A stretch of DNA of 64,000 nucleotides, taken from contig OZ012694.1 of the NCBI GenBank assembly GCA_963942565.1, positions 28,057,446-28,121,445 on the forward strand, read 5' to 3'. The notes beneath the pieces were generated by a model, which saw only the letters and a program-made list of their open reading frames with translations, was not told the origin of the DNA and searched no databases. The stretch's first letter is position 1. Every line of letters starts with the position of its first letter. Position numbers and translations under genes: made by a program. Positions 14,391 through 27,663 of this stretch are shown piece after piece. Source of the stretch: Maea johnstoni (Eukaryota > Annelida > Polychaeta > Spionida > Magelonidae).

Positions 14391-15218
14391 GGAAGTTTTT
14401 CATATATTAATAAAAGGTTAATTGATGTGGCCGCTAGTGTATGGATGTTCTTGCTTCTTGTCATGAAAGAAAGGTCAAAGTGGACATGGAAATGTAGCAC
14501 AAGACTCCCAGTATGATTGTATGATTGGATCAACACATCCATTCTGTCTATGTCACAACTTCTTTCAATATAGGTAAATAAAAACAAAACGCATATTAAG
14601 TCAATAATCAGAGGAGGGTTAATTGTCTTATGTTTACCTTTTTGGTATAACATAGACACCATCATGTTCACAAACACTTGGTGTTTACCTATTCCTAATT
14701 TACCAACTCACGTAGTGTTCTTGACACAAAAAAGAAAAACAAAGTTAGTATAAACTAATAAACACCAAAAGGTGTCTCTGCTGTTTGTCAACAACAAAAA
14801 ACACAATAGAATTACAACAAATTAAGCAACCATATAATAGAACAAAAGTAAAACAAAAGCCAAGATAGAGACTGTGGGTATCTGCCCTGTGTCTTCTCTA
14901 TCTATACACACACTATCCTCAGAGCTATTTGAAGAAGTCAAATAGTACTATCTCTACAGTAGTGGTGTTGTCTGACACACTAATGTGTATGTCTCTCTCT
15001 CTGTACGAGTATGTCACATCATAAACCAAAAAAGAAAGAATCAAAAAGTTTTAAAAAGTTTACCCATTTTCAGTGTTTACATGATATATGGAAACCAAAA
15101 CATGTTAAAAAAAACTAATCATAAGATTACCATATTAAGCACAAATTATTTGTGCCATAGAGTGGTGTGAAAGTTTTTAAGTATCTTGTATTAATCTTGA
15201 GCTGTGTGAGTTAATGTT

Positions 15219-16291
<1,073 letters not shown>

Positions 16292-16545
16292 TGTATATTG
16301 TGAAATTCCTCTATTGATGAGGAATGCTGAATAATGGTTGGCATGGCACTACCAGAATTGGTTTGAATATACTGGGGTCCTAACAATGAGTGTTTTGAAA
16401 AGTATTGTAAGGATCCAAATATACGATAAATATCGGCCTCCTAACACTGACAATTGTTAAAAGTAATGTTAGAAGCCTTATTCAGTCAGGTACAACACAG
16501 AAATTGATCAATCAACTACCAGAATCGGAAAGGGCTGATCATCAA

Positions 16546-16645
<100 letters not shown>

Positions 16646-16935
16646 TCTTTTTGTAATATTCTGATTTTAACAAATACTTTTTCAATGTGATCTCTTCTTA
16701 CTCCGCAAATAAGTGGGAAACATATACACGTTATATGGTATACAGTTTGCTAGCAATGAAAGATCTGTGAGGGGGTAGGCTAAACAGAGTAATGGTCTCT
16801 GGCTTCGCGAGACTATTACCAAAAGATTGAAGAATTGTGACAATGACCTATGGTTCGTCGTTGGCTTTGCCCAGGTACTAATTACATGTATGACATTCTG
16901 TATAACCAAGAATCAGCATATGCAAGTGCATGTAA

Positions 16936-17118
16936 TTTCTCTTCAATTTCGAATTTGGAATTTCTTTTTTCGTCACGTTTTATTCCATATTGCGGCTAAG
17001 TCATGACTAGCCAGTTGTAACTGCTGGAGGAAACCGGAGTACCCGGCGAAGCCAACGCCTAACCCCAAGTCGTTGGCAACTCTCTCCCATGCCCATGCTG
17101 GGATTTTCTCCTTGATTT
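16936..17118 (-). mobile_element. S1 tRNA-derived SINE, 5'-truncated within box B
   Basis: The minus strand reads AATCCCAGC, then TTGGGGTTAGGCGTTGGC, GGGTACTCCGGTTTCC and CTAGTCATGACTTAGCCG, ending AAATTCC. An imperfect direct repeat TTTCTC.TT.ATTT (12 of 14) flanks it at about 16936 and 17105. The tRNA head upstream of box B is missing. Confidence 0.85.
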
Positions 17119-18123
17119 GCCGGAAAGTATGGATGAAAACAACATGTAACCACAAGAGCTGTGTTTATGGTTTGCAGCTTAAAATCTATTTAGCTGATTA
17201 AGATCTATGTGGAAAGAAACACACGCTTTCATTATAGCGGACAATTATGAGGCTAACGAAGCGTGTAACGCTGTCCTTAATGTTATCACTCGAATGACTA
17301 ACGGCCACTTTTTCTTGTTTTACGGCAAAAGAACGCCGCAGAACATTAAAGTTTAACGTAATATTCTGCCAATTAGACGACGTACGTACTCCGCTGCATT
17401 CGTAAAATGACGAAGGGATTTTAGCGAGTGGCAGATACAGAGGAGAAAATTTCACTTTGGCAAGTTAAAAACCTTGTAGCATCTGGTGCCTTGTCACCCA
17501 GTTATGACAGAGTGACTGCATCTCAATGGTGCCCCACTCCATTCTCTTGCAGGGCCAGAACAGGCAATCCGTCATGTCAGTCCATCTGGTGCGAAAGTGC
17601 TCCTACCGTTAAAAAAGCTTCCCTCACCGAGGCAGGATCAAACCTGTCTTGCGGAACTTAGGAGGACTGCCAAAGCACACTCTCAATCACTAATGTTCTC
17701 TGCATCAAGGCGGTTTTGCTTTTAAAATATTTTGAATCATATTTTTTAAAATTCCACGCGAAATGCCACAGTTCCTCCGTTCACACTTTACTAAGTTATC
17801 ATCTTAGAATTTAGGTGCACTCAATTCATATGTTTGCATTATCTCTTTTTTCTCTATATGAATGTCGACATGTGCTTGGCCACTTAATCCAGAGATAATC
17901 AGCGAAAAGCTTCAAGTTACTTGTCGAGAACCCCCTTTTTTTAAACACGTATACAATCTTTTAATAATGGAACACCGTGTACATTGGATTCTTTTCATAC
18001 ACCTTGTCCTAGATACTTATAGGTATAGAGTCTGGATTCATTGAACACCTGTATGCATTAAACAGTTTTTGATTCCCCGTGAGAGTTTAATATACGCAGG
18101 TTTCACTGCATTTATATTGTAAA
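17119..18123. other. possible degenerate SINE at about 17440-17690 (minus), otherwise nothing
   Basis: On the minus strand GCTTTGGCAGTCCTCC and, about 25 bp later, GGTTTGATCCTGCC look like box A and box B of a tRNA-derived head. A body of about 200 bp follows. No second copy is in this window, so this stays weak. The plus-strand 77-codon frame across it has no recognisable domain and I do not call it a gene. Confidence 0.3.
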
Positions 18124-18369
18124 GTACAGTGCCGACATTTAATTCCTGTTCTAAATGCGTGGGCAGCCCAGGCATAATACACAACCGCACGCTCGTTTGC
18201 CACACACTTTCCTGGGCATGGATTCATGGATGACCTCAAAACTAAACGAAGCTTTGATTTGCATGTGCTTGGCTCATCTTTTTTGACATGTTATCCATGT
18301 TTTTTTGTACAGCCAGGCACCGGCAGACGTCCGGTCGACTGGTGCAGGAATCAAATGTCTGTACTGTAC
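18124..18369 (+). mobile_element. R1 inverted-repeat element, copy 4 (best preserved)
   Basis: The left end GTACAGTGCCGACATTTAAT and right end AATCAAATGTCTGTACTGTAC pair as imperfect terminal inverted repeats, including AATTCCTG against CAGGAAT. The interior has GCATAATACACAACCGCACG, ACCTCAAAACTAAACGAAGC and CGTCCGGTCGACTGGTGC. Length is about 246 bp and it is non-coding. This copy defines the family ends best. Confidence 0.85.
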
Positions 18370-18919
18370 GCTGATCCATCAGTGGTATGGAGGTCACCGT
18401 TATGGTCTGTCCTCACTTACAGAGGCAAATGTTGTCAGATGCTCCTTTTATCAAGAATGCTCTCATTGACAATGCCTGCTGCGCAGGCAGTGACCCAGTA
18501 CCGGGATAACACGTGACCCAAGGTCACCGCCCCATCAGGAACGAGCTTTTACACTGAGTAGGGCTTTTTTGCGGTGCCATCAAAACCAGCCAAATCGCTG
18601 TCACTGGGATATCATAAACACACAAAAGGTTAACCTTTCGTAGAAATGACTGTACCGATAATGTCTGTGGTCACGGGGTCGGAGATCCGACTGTGAATGT
18701 CTCGGAAGAGGCGAGTGTAGTCAATTGACAGGCAAGGAAGTGCTCCATGTCAGAGACGGAGAGCTGCTGGTAATGGAGATGCATTGAACTGCCGCCTAAA
18801 AGCTGATAACAGACCACAGTTACACCTATGTAATCTGGACACAGTATTTCATAAAAATGGTTGACTTGACCAAATGTCTAATTATAGGAAGTTCTCATTT
18901 TACCTGTAGTAGCAATTTT
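18370..18919. other. no recognised feature
   Basis: Somewhat GC-richer than its surroundings but without a supportable exon, repeat or RNA gene. Confidence 0.4.
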
Positions 18920-18990
18920 AGTAGTAGTAGTAGTAGTAGTAGGAGGAGGAGGAGGAGGAGGCGAAGGCGGCGGAACAGGAGGCTGAGTGC

Positions 18991-19042
<52 letters not shown>

Positions 19043-19073
19043 TCAGTAGTAGTACTAGACTAGTAGTAGTAGC

Positions 19074-19159
<86 letters not shown>

Positions 19160-19225
19160 TAGAAGGAGGACGAGGACGAGGAATATAGTAGTAGTAGTAG
19201 TAGTAGCAGCAGCAGCAGCAGCATC

Positions 19226-19266
<41 letters not shown>
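18920..19266. repeat. composite trinucleotide microsatellite (AGT/AGG/AGC)n
   Basis: About 350 bp of NNG-type triplets in blocks: AGT, then AGG, AGT, AGC and AGT again, with a CGAGGA patch. Frames through it give Ser, Val, Leu or Tyr runs and are not genes. Confidence 0.95.
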
Positions 19267-20263
<997 letters not shown>

Positions 20264-20463
20264 NNNNNNNNNNNNNNNNNNNNNNNNNNNNNNNNNNNNN
20301 NNNNNNNNNNNNNNNNNNNNNNNNNNNNNNNNNNNNNNNNNNNNNNNNNNNNNNNNNNNNNNNNNNNNNNNNNNNNNNNNNNNNNNNNNNNNNNNNNNNN
20401 NNNNNNNNNNNNNNNNNNNNNNNNNNNNNNNNNNNNNNNNNNNNNNNNNNNNNNNNNNNNNNN
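20264..20463. other. assembly gap (200 N)
   Basis: Exactly 200 N, a placeholder size rather than a measured distance. Confidence 0.99.
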
Positions 20464-21032
20464 CAGGATATTCTTGGTTTGTGGTCGATTTTGAGACCAT
20501 CTCTAGTTAAAGGGCTCGGAGTCTTCCTCTTTATCTATGCTTCTCATTGCTGCAGTTATAACAAACAGTATGTTCACTAAAAGTGAGTACATTATGGAGA
20601 CGTTTTCTTTTCTTCTGAATTAGTGTAAATAAGAAAAATGCAGCCAAAATTCACGTTTGAGATTAATATTCATCAGTCTATGTTTTGGTATAAAAATACA
20701 ATGATGAAAATAAATGGCGTAGTCCCTGAGTTGGTCAAAGGTCTATTAAGTCTGAATAATGCAGGCGGCGAGAGGCCCATGGGAACTGACACACAGGTAG
20801 TCAACGGTCAACACAACGTACATCACAAAGGGAAGATTATGAAGATGAATTACATAAAGATGTATTTTATGTATAAAAAATGAATATGACACACATATTT
20901 TAGATACAGTTACATAATGTGGATAAATATATATATGAATACAACACTCTCTTCCGACCCCTCATGTCCCTTTCTGCCTTTCTACCTAGTTAGATATCTA
21001 CCTACTATGTACCTCCTTAATTGCAAACATTC
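20464..21032. other. no recognised feature
   Basis: Short open frames only; nothing resembles a known domain or repeat. Confidence 0.4.
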
Positions 21033-21081
21033 ATGTGTGTGTCTATGTGTTTGTGTGTGTGTTTGTGCGTGTGTGTGTGTT

Positions 21082-21143
<62 letters not shown>
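21033..21143. repeat. (TG)n-(GA)n compound microsatellite
   Basis: About 58 bp of imperfect TG followed by about 52 bp of GA. Confidence 0.95.
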
Positions 21144-21145
<2 letters not shown>

Positions 21146-21164
21146 GACTGTCGTTTAAACATGA

Positions 21165-22340
21165 AAAACTGCTTGGATAGTCTAGGGCGTTGCACTACTG
21201 GCTGCAAACATTGTGAAAAAATTGGGAAAACGTCGTGAAATTTCATAGATCTGTGAAATTGTTGTGAAACAGCAACGTGAAAAAAATCACAATTTTCATA
21301 TCAAAACATCAAGAAATTTCCAGTGTGGTGAATAAAGGTGAGCGTCGTGAAAATATCTTGAAAAAAGCAGAATGTTGTGAAAAAGGGTGAGCGTCGTGAA
21401 AATCAAGGTCATGAAAAATTTGATGTCGTGAAAATTTCATGAAATTGGATATGCAAATAAGGGCCTCCCTCTAATACTAAGTGGAGACCCCACCTCTTCT
21501 CTAAACCTGAACCTTATCCCTGCTGAGTTTTGTTCGAAATGTGTATAGGGAAGTTAGATGAACATAATTATAGAGAATAGACAGGAAAGCATTTAATGAA
21601 GAATTAATTACTAAAATGTTTTTTTGAGCTCATGAATGTCAATTTTTCATGAAACCACATGAAATTCATGACATTTTCACAACTTTTTCAAGACATTTTC
21701 ATGACACATTTTCACGACGTCTGATGAAAACGTTGTGAAAATGATATAGTACAGATGTATGTTTTCACGACTTTTTCACGTTTGGTGCCAATAGTGTTTC
21801 ATGACAGATTCACAAGTTTTCACAACATTTTCATCATGCCATTGTCACCACGTCGTGATAAATGAATTATTTTTCACGAATTTTTCATCAAGTAGTTTTA
21901 AGGAGCTAAACATATTTTCACGACAGTTTCAAGACATGTCTTCATGACAAACATATTTTCATGACAGATTCAGTAATTGGAAACTTTCACAACATTTTCA
22001 TGGCCTTTTCACGGCCTTCTCATGACATATTTTCACGATGACTGATGAAAGAGTCGTGAAAGGTATATTTTCACATCTTTTTCATGACGTTTGGCGCCAG
22101 TAGTTTTGGCATTGACTGTTTGGTGTCTCTCGCTGCTGAGGGCATGCCCCGACACCCAAGCGGGTTAAGGCAACTGACTGCCAGCGGTCTTTCACCACTG
22201 AGGGCACGCCCTGATAGTCTAATGGTCTAAGGCTTTGCCCCTGACTGCTTGCTGTCTCTAACTAATGGAAACCTGCCATGATAGCTGCTAGTGACTTGGG
22301 ATTAGACGTCCAAGTGGCCAGTCAGGACTTAGCTGCAATA
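21165..22340 (+). mobile_element. degenerate S1-like SINE with repeated tRNA-like heads, split by another element
   Basis: Three head-like modules occur in a row: GGATAGTCTAGGGCG (before the inserted element) continuing CATTGACTGTTTGGTGTCTC after it; CAAGCGGGTTAAGGC with GACTGCCAGCGGTCTTTCACC; and GTCTAATGGTCTAAGGC with GACTGCTTGCTGTCTC. All match the S1 head (TGTGGTCTAAGGCGCC..ACTGACTGCACGCTGTCTC). S1-like body remains follow (TAGTGACTTGGGATTAGACG, GCCAGTCAGGACTTAGC). It is heavily decayed. Confidence 0.65.
21194..22104. mobile_element. quasi-palindromic inverted-repeat element made of TCGTGAAAA words
   Basis: The left end ACTACTGGCTGCAAAC..TGAAAAA pairs with the right end, whose reverse complement reads ACTACTGGCGCCAAACG..ATGAAAAA. 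The left half is filled with GTCGTGAAAA/TTGTGAAAA words and the right half with the complement TTTTCACGAC/TTTTCATGAC. A third inverted terminus (CACTATTGGCACCAAACG on the minus strand) lies inside at about 21774-21795. There is no coding capacity. It sits inside an S1-like SINE between GGCGTTGC and TTTGGCATTGACTG. A non-autonomous DNA transposon with subterminal repeats fits best; the superfamily is unknown. Confidence 0.85.
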
Positions 22341-22639
22341 TGGCAGAACAATTGTCTGAAGTCAATGCTGCACAAGATGGCGGATTATATTGATTGCTAT
22401 TGACACAGCCTGACTAGAATAGATCAGTATTGTTTTCATTATATGATGGTTATGACGATTTGATTCCCACACAAACATTTTGAGCATTTAGTTTCTTTTG
22501 AGAGTTGATTGTATGTGCAAATTATACTTTGAAACTGGTTTTTCTTTTGTGTGCATTTTTATATATTCATAGCCTTGCTGTTGATCTCCTATAATAACAA
22601 AGGGACTTCATTTTACACATGTTATGGCACTGAATGGCA
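22341..22639. other. no recognised feature
   Basis: Nothing supportable beyond the end of the decayed SINE. Confidence 0.4.
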
Positions 22640-22885
22640 TTTGTGTGCCGATGTGCCTTTAAGCATCCATTCATCCATTCATTCCTTCATTCATTCATCC
22701 ATTCCCACACGCTGCACATCACCTGGATTCAATTCACTGATGGGTCATCATATGTTTAGTCATCTAAGTTAGTAAATTGGCATGGACAGGGCTCTTTATG
22801 GTGCTTTTGCAACTAGTTATCACTATCATGTTATCATCGTCATCATAATCTCCATCGCCATCATCAACATCATCATCACTATCAC
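22640..22885 (+). repeat. (ATTC)n and (CAT)n tracts around a possible S3 SINE remnant
   Basis: An ATTC/ATCC run lies at about 22664-22704 and an imperfect CAT run at about 22819-22885. Between them AGGGCTCTTTATGGTGCTTT and TGCAACTAG match part of the S3 SINE (compare 34077 and 46625), so a fragment of that SINE is likely here. Confidence 0.6.
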
Positions 22886-23259
22886 CCACGCATATTCATT
22901 GCTTGTAAGATTTTCGCCATTTTTACGTCAGGCAGCTGTCATTAGATATTGGAGAAGATAGAGGCAACATTTACGTTGGATGTTGTTTTATTCTGCATTT
23001 CAAAGCCAGAGTTTCATTGTCAACACCCCGGAGCCAGAAATTCGATTTTTATTAAATCTCCACAGAACCAGAATAATGGTACATGGCTGCTCAGTCAAAA
23101 TAGTGCTTTCTTGTTTAGAAGCATACCATTTGTATGTTATAATAGTTGAATAGGAGTAATAGAAATTTCGAAGGTATGCATGATCTCTCACGTCTATTAT
23201 TTAGACAGATGGCGTAAACAGTACATATCTGGAACATGGAAATGGAAATTCAATGGTCT
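22886..23259. other. no recognised feature
   Basis: No gene or repeat supported. Confidence 0.4.
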
Positions 23260-23895
23260 GTAGCAGAATGTGCGTAAACAAGACATTTCTGTAATAATTA
23301 GCAACACACAGATTATAGGTCCGGTAGCAGAATGCGCGTCAATAAAGCATTTTAGTAGTAAATGGCAAAAAATCAAGAATGGGTCGCAGAATGTGCGTTA
23401 ACATGACATTTCTGTAATAATTGGCAATAAAAGATATAAGATCGGTAGCAGAATATGCCTAAATAAGACATTTCTGTTATAACTGACAATAAATATTGTA
23501 GGATCGGTAGCAGAATGTGCGTTAACATGACTTTTCTGTAATATTGGCAATAAAAAATATAGGATCGGTAGCAGAATGTGCGCTAATAAGACATTTCTCT
23601 TATAATTGGCAATAAACAATTATGGAATCGGTAGCAAAATGTGCATAGACAATAACATTTTTGTAATAATTGTCAATAGAAAATCAGGAATCGGTGGCAG
23701 AATGTGCATGAACATAAGATTTCTGTAATAATTCGCAAAAGAAAAAGCAAGCATCGGTAGCCGAATGTGCATAAACGTGACATTTTTGGTATAGTTTGCA
23801 ATAGAAAATCATAGATCGGTAGCAGAATGTGCGTAAACATGACATTTCTGGAATAATTGGCAATAAAAAATGTAGGATCCGTAACAGAATGTGTT
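23260..23895. repeat. 62-bp minisatellite, about ten units
   Basis: The unit reads approximately GTAGCAGAATGTGCGTAAAC, ATGACATTTCTGTAATAATT, GGCAATAAAAAAT, TAGGATCG. Unit starts are at 23260, 23324, 23383, 23445, 23507, 23568, 23631, 23694, 23757, 23819 and a partial one at 23881, so spacing is 59-64 bp. Units are visibly diverged from each other, so the array is old rather than freshly amplified. No coding frame runs through it. Confidence 0.96.
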
Positions 23896-24599
23896 AGCCT
23901 ATGTCAAAACAGACTGAAGGATATGGTGATTTAATTAGCAATGGAAATCAATATGTATTTCGCATATACTGACTCTTGTATTATTATTTTTTTGCTTAAG
24001 GGGGGGGGGTGGGTTTGGAGTATTTCAAGCATTATGCATTCGTGTTGACTAGATGGTTGCTGAAAACACTTGACTTTCTCATTTTCTAGGGAGGATGGTT
24101 TCCTGGTGTTATTTTAGCGAAAACTATGTGTTTGGAATTTGAATACTATGTGCCTTAGAAACTAAAAACTCGAGATAGCGCTAGACATTAAAAACATCTT
24201 TTAAACGGGTGCATTGCCCATTAACATATTAATCCTTGTTGGTGATGTATACGTCAACAATGTGATAGTATGAATGTAATTTCTGCATATGTTTTCTGTA
24301 TTTAAGAACTTGCCCTAGGCCAGAATAGTCTAACTTGGAAGTATCATAGATGTTTCCTGCTCTGATAAAGCAGACATTTGCAAGGAGGTACTTTGTTTCT
24401 TAAGTATAGATTAATCGAAACCGTTTCTCACCTTTGCTTGCACCATAAAGCTGACCCTACCTTTTCGATCCAGTGAAATAACCCAATGCAAGAGGTTGTG
24501 AGATTGGTGTTTATATTAACTGTTCAGGAGGGAAATCGCGCTGTTTTGCATGGGGCGCCCGCGGTTGCAAAAATAGGGCTTGTTGTAGTGTGGTTGTGG
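23896..24599. other. no recognised feature apart from a G-run
   Basis: A run of about 10 G at 24001 is the only notable feature. Confidence 0.4.
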
Positions 24600-24638
24600 G
24601 GATCCGTGCGCCGAAACTGATAGCCGGCGCACGGATCC
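24600..24638. other. perfect 14-bp GC-rich hairpin
   Basis: GGATCCGTGCGCCG at 24600-24613 is the exact reverse complement of 24625-24638, with an 11-base spacer. It stands out strongly against AT-rich surroundings. It could be a transposon subterminal hairpin or a structured RNA element; the sequence does not decide. Confidence 0.8.
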
Positions 24639-26149
24639 AAGGCCCAAATACAGGGCATCACTGGTTGCACACTCCACAATTGTGGAAGTAAACTGTTTGA
24701 AATCACTTTGTATGTCTTACAGCAATTCTGATTTTTTTTCATTAAAGTAGCACATGGGGTTCAAACCAGGAATTCAAGAAACGCCATCTTAATCCTACTC
24801 CTGATTGGTAGCAGGTAGAAAATATCATAACCAAGCGTCCTTAGTCAGCCCATATTCTAGGTCATTTTAATATTTACAACTTTTCACTCAAATGACATAA
24901 TCTCACTACTTGCACAGGTGCATTTAACTAGCTTACAATGGTTCTTATCACCATAACTTAAGTAAATTATCATATTAAGTAAATTACCTTGATTCAGATA
25001 TTTAAGTAGTTTGATATACTGGCTAGATTTACATTTAATACATCTGACACAACTTAAAAGAGAGCCAAATCTGATTAGATAAATTAGCCACCCACGCCAA
25101 TAGAATAAATCTTTTCTAAGGATAAGTTCTGATTTAATACATTACTACAAGTTAATGTTCCTATTCCATACTTAAAAACCCTTATAAATCCGTGAAAGCC
25201 AGTCAGTAGCGTGTCATGACTGCACGATTCCGGGATAAAGTACATGCAATTACGAGACGAGTGTAAAGGCTTGGTGCAGTATTTGAATTTGGCGCCAATA
25301 CTACGCGGTCGATGACGTCACCAATCAGGTCAGCGTGAGTTGCCGGCTTCGATAATTGTCGTGTCAATAGACATTCCTATGGGAAAACCGGCTCAGGTCT
25401 AAATGATTAGGTGTGATTTAATAGGTGCCAATGTTTTACTATACTCCCCCCACATGTGCTTGAAGGTCGGACATATGTGTGCCCCTATATCTCGTCTCGC
25501 ATGCACTTCTTTTGTACTAGTACGCTGTGAGGACTGATTGCCGTTCGCAGCATATGGTGTGCAGGAATTTGAAAGAAATAGTGCACGAAAGAGAAGGCGC
25601 GCCTGACACTTAGATGGGAACCTTTCCATTGAAATAAACTGCAAGCCCTGCTAATCTAATACTACATGTAAAAAATGTGTGTTTTCTGGTATCCGCTTTC
25701 TTTCAGGGCAGATAAAGTTAGCCACGTGACCTGGCTAGAAATGATGCCATCTTTCCAATTAGTCGAACCCACTTGCTGAGGGTGCCAGTTTCAGAGTATG
25801 CTAATAAGGGAACGGCTTGCAGCCGTATTTAAAGGCACTAAGCGTCCAGCCAATCAGTATTTAGTGTTGATGTTAACCAACCCTAAACTATGTAAGCTAT
25901 TTTATTTTGGGTTTAATTTTTCATTTTATCAAGGGCTTAGTTTCGATTTGTCTGAAACCTTTTTATTTTGTTAAAAAAATCAAAATGTTTCTTCTAAGTC
26001 AGCTAAAACCTTATATGTCACATGTTAGTCCCATATGCTCAATGCTATCCAAAACAGTTACGATCACAAAACATACATAGGCTTTCCCCTCTTAAACTAT
26101 TGGACAATCGCTGATCACATATTTCTAACGTGCTACCATGACTGATGTG
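24639..26149. other. no gene recognised; isolated CRE and TATA words
   Basis: A TGACGTCA palindrome lies at about 25313-25320. A TATAAAT at about 25184, 25 bp before TCAGTAGC, is a weak core-promoter look-alike. No exon follows that I can support, so I do not call a promoter. Confidence 0.35.
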
Positions 26150-26610
26150 GATTTGGAATCTTGTTTTTCGTCACATTTATGCCAATTTTGGCTAAATCGT
26201 GACTTAAGCCAGTTGGAAGTAGTGTAGAAAACCGGAGTACCCCCGTACTAAAGGTTTCATGCATGAAAATGAAATATTCATGTGTGAAAATGAAATTTTC
26301 ATTAATGAAAATGAAAATTTTGCCCAATATTTTTCATGGGTGAAAACGCCATGCATGAAGTTGTGTACAGAAAAAATCAAGCCAGGGACGAAATTTTCAT
26401 TCTCATGCATGAAAGTTTCATTTTCATGCATGAAAACAAGAAATTTTCATGCTTGAACATTTTATGCATGGAGTTGTATGTACGGGCTCGGCGGGCCGGC
26501 GAGATCTACCGCCAATTAAAGCCCAGGCCGAGATTCGGACCTAGGCACCGTTGAGAGACAGCGTGCAGTCAGTGGCGGCGCCTTAGACCACATGCACGGC
26601 CATCAGAGCA
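26150..26610 (-). mobile_element. S1 tRNA-derived SINE split by a MITE
   Basis: The right half (from about 26515) carries, on the minus strand, GTGGTCTAAGGCGCCGCC (box A region), TGACTGCACGCTGTCTC and a box B variant GGTCCGAATCTCGG. The left half (26150-26240) carries GGGTACTCCGGTTTTC and CACGATTTAGCC and ends in CAAATCC. The two halves are separated by the palindrome-rich element at 26241-26486. Confidence 0.85.
26241..26486. mobile_element. MITE rich in TTCATGCATGAA palindromes
   Basis: Short terminal inverted repeats CCCGTAC (26242-26248) and GTACGGG (26480-26486) bound about 245 bp that contain about six ATGCATG cores, several as the full palindrome TTCATGCATGAA, plus many GAAAATGAAA/TTTTCATT words. 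It is inserted in an S1 SINE. Frames through it are artefacts of the repeated word. Confidence 0.75.
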
Positions 26611-27660
26611 GGCCCTAGCATGACTAATCAATTGCACTGAGCTTGAGATGTTGATCTGTTATCATCATCCAATTATTATATAACTATCGAGACTGCGATG
26701 ACACTTTAAGATATAAATATGATCGCTCAGTTTCATGATGAACTCTCTGCCGGTGTATCTCATATCTTCTCTCACATAATAAAACTAGTATCATTAGTTC
26801 CTGGCCAGGTTCAAGATGCCTGCAGCTATATATCAAATGACACTATCCAGTGCACCCACTACCACCGCACTTTCCAACAAGGCGTAACACATTTATTACC
26901 TCTTTCATGCTAAGAAAAAAGAAGAAATACATCTCACAACATTTTGAAATAACTTTGGAGGCCAGAACGAGGCTAGGGACCTCTAGGGGTCAGATTAATG
27001 GCCAAGTGGTAATATCAATTAAAATGGTGGTTCAATTGGTAATATTGAATTCTGCCATTCGATATTGAATCTACAACGTGTGAGCGGCTCCAGGTCTAAC
27101 ACAAATTGACCAATCAGCATAGAGGATTACAACTGAGCAGGTGATAATAGTTGCACTGGTAGACTAGAGTACACCTCACCTTTATCTGCTTTCACACAAT
27201 ATCTATGGCGTAAATTGACACTATCCACCACCCTTGTCTTCAGTGCTAACTTGTACTCGTGTATATATAGCAGAATATCATGATCGGATAACGGCATAAG
27301 GTACAGTGAAATAAGATCTAACAGCAGAGCTCATCAAATTGAAACCCTATCTGTCAACAGTCTCTAGAGTGTAGGAAGTAGAAGTTAACTGATTGTGTGG
27401 TCATCTGATGTTAAAGTTGACACTTTTCCATATGGCAAAAGACTCAGTAAAGCAACACTTTAAGTATCTCTGGCCTGAAAAAAACTGTTTGAGGCTTTGC
27501 GAATGCTTTCAGATTTCAGAAGAAAATATGGGGTTAAACAATATATCCAGTAGGAATCTCTGTTGCGTCCATGTAAGTCGGATAACATACCTCTCTCGCA
27601 TGAATAGGAAAACAACCGACTGGCAGGCCCATTTACTGCTTAACAAGATTCTATGAAAAA
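26611..27660. other. no recognised feature
   Basis: Short open frames only. The segment 27001-27065 has GGTAATATCAATTAAAATGG-like doublets, too weak to call. Confidence 0.4.
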
Positions 27661-27663
27661 TAA

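Larger units (their letters stand above)
10339..15218 (-). mobile_element. L1/Tx1-clade LINE insertion, about 4.85 kb, with 16-bp target duplication
   Basis: TGTGTGAGTTAATGTT occurs at 10339-10354 and 15203-15218 and marks both edges. On the minus strand the element runs from about 15202 down to an A-rich tail at about 10382-10355, which is a T-rich run on the plus strand. Between them lie about 0.8 kb of non-coding 5' sequence, an endonuclease, a reverse transcriptase and about 240 bp of 3' untranslated sequence. No ORF1 (RNA-binding) frame is visible, so the copy is 5'-truncated or the family lacks ORF1. The coding part is no longer one frame (see the two entries inside), so it is probably not autonomous today. 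Confidence 0.93.

Noticed and set aside
17428-17661. 77-codon plus-strand frame
   Set aside because: No recognisable domain; the region looks like a decayed tRNA-derived SINE on the other strand.
23260-23895. Regular repeats resembling a CRISPR array
   Set aside because: The whole 62-bp unit repeats with no unique spacers, and the setting is animal DNA; it is a minisatellite.
25170-25330. Core promoter with TATAAAT, initiator-like word and TGACGTCA
   Set aside because: No exon or conserved frame follows; such words are expected by chance in AT-rich sequence.
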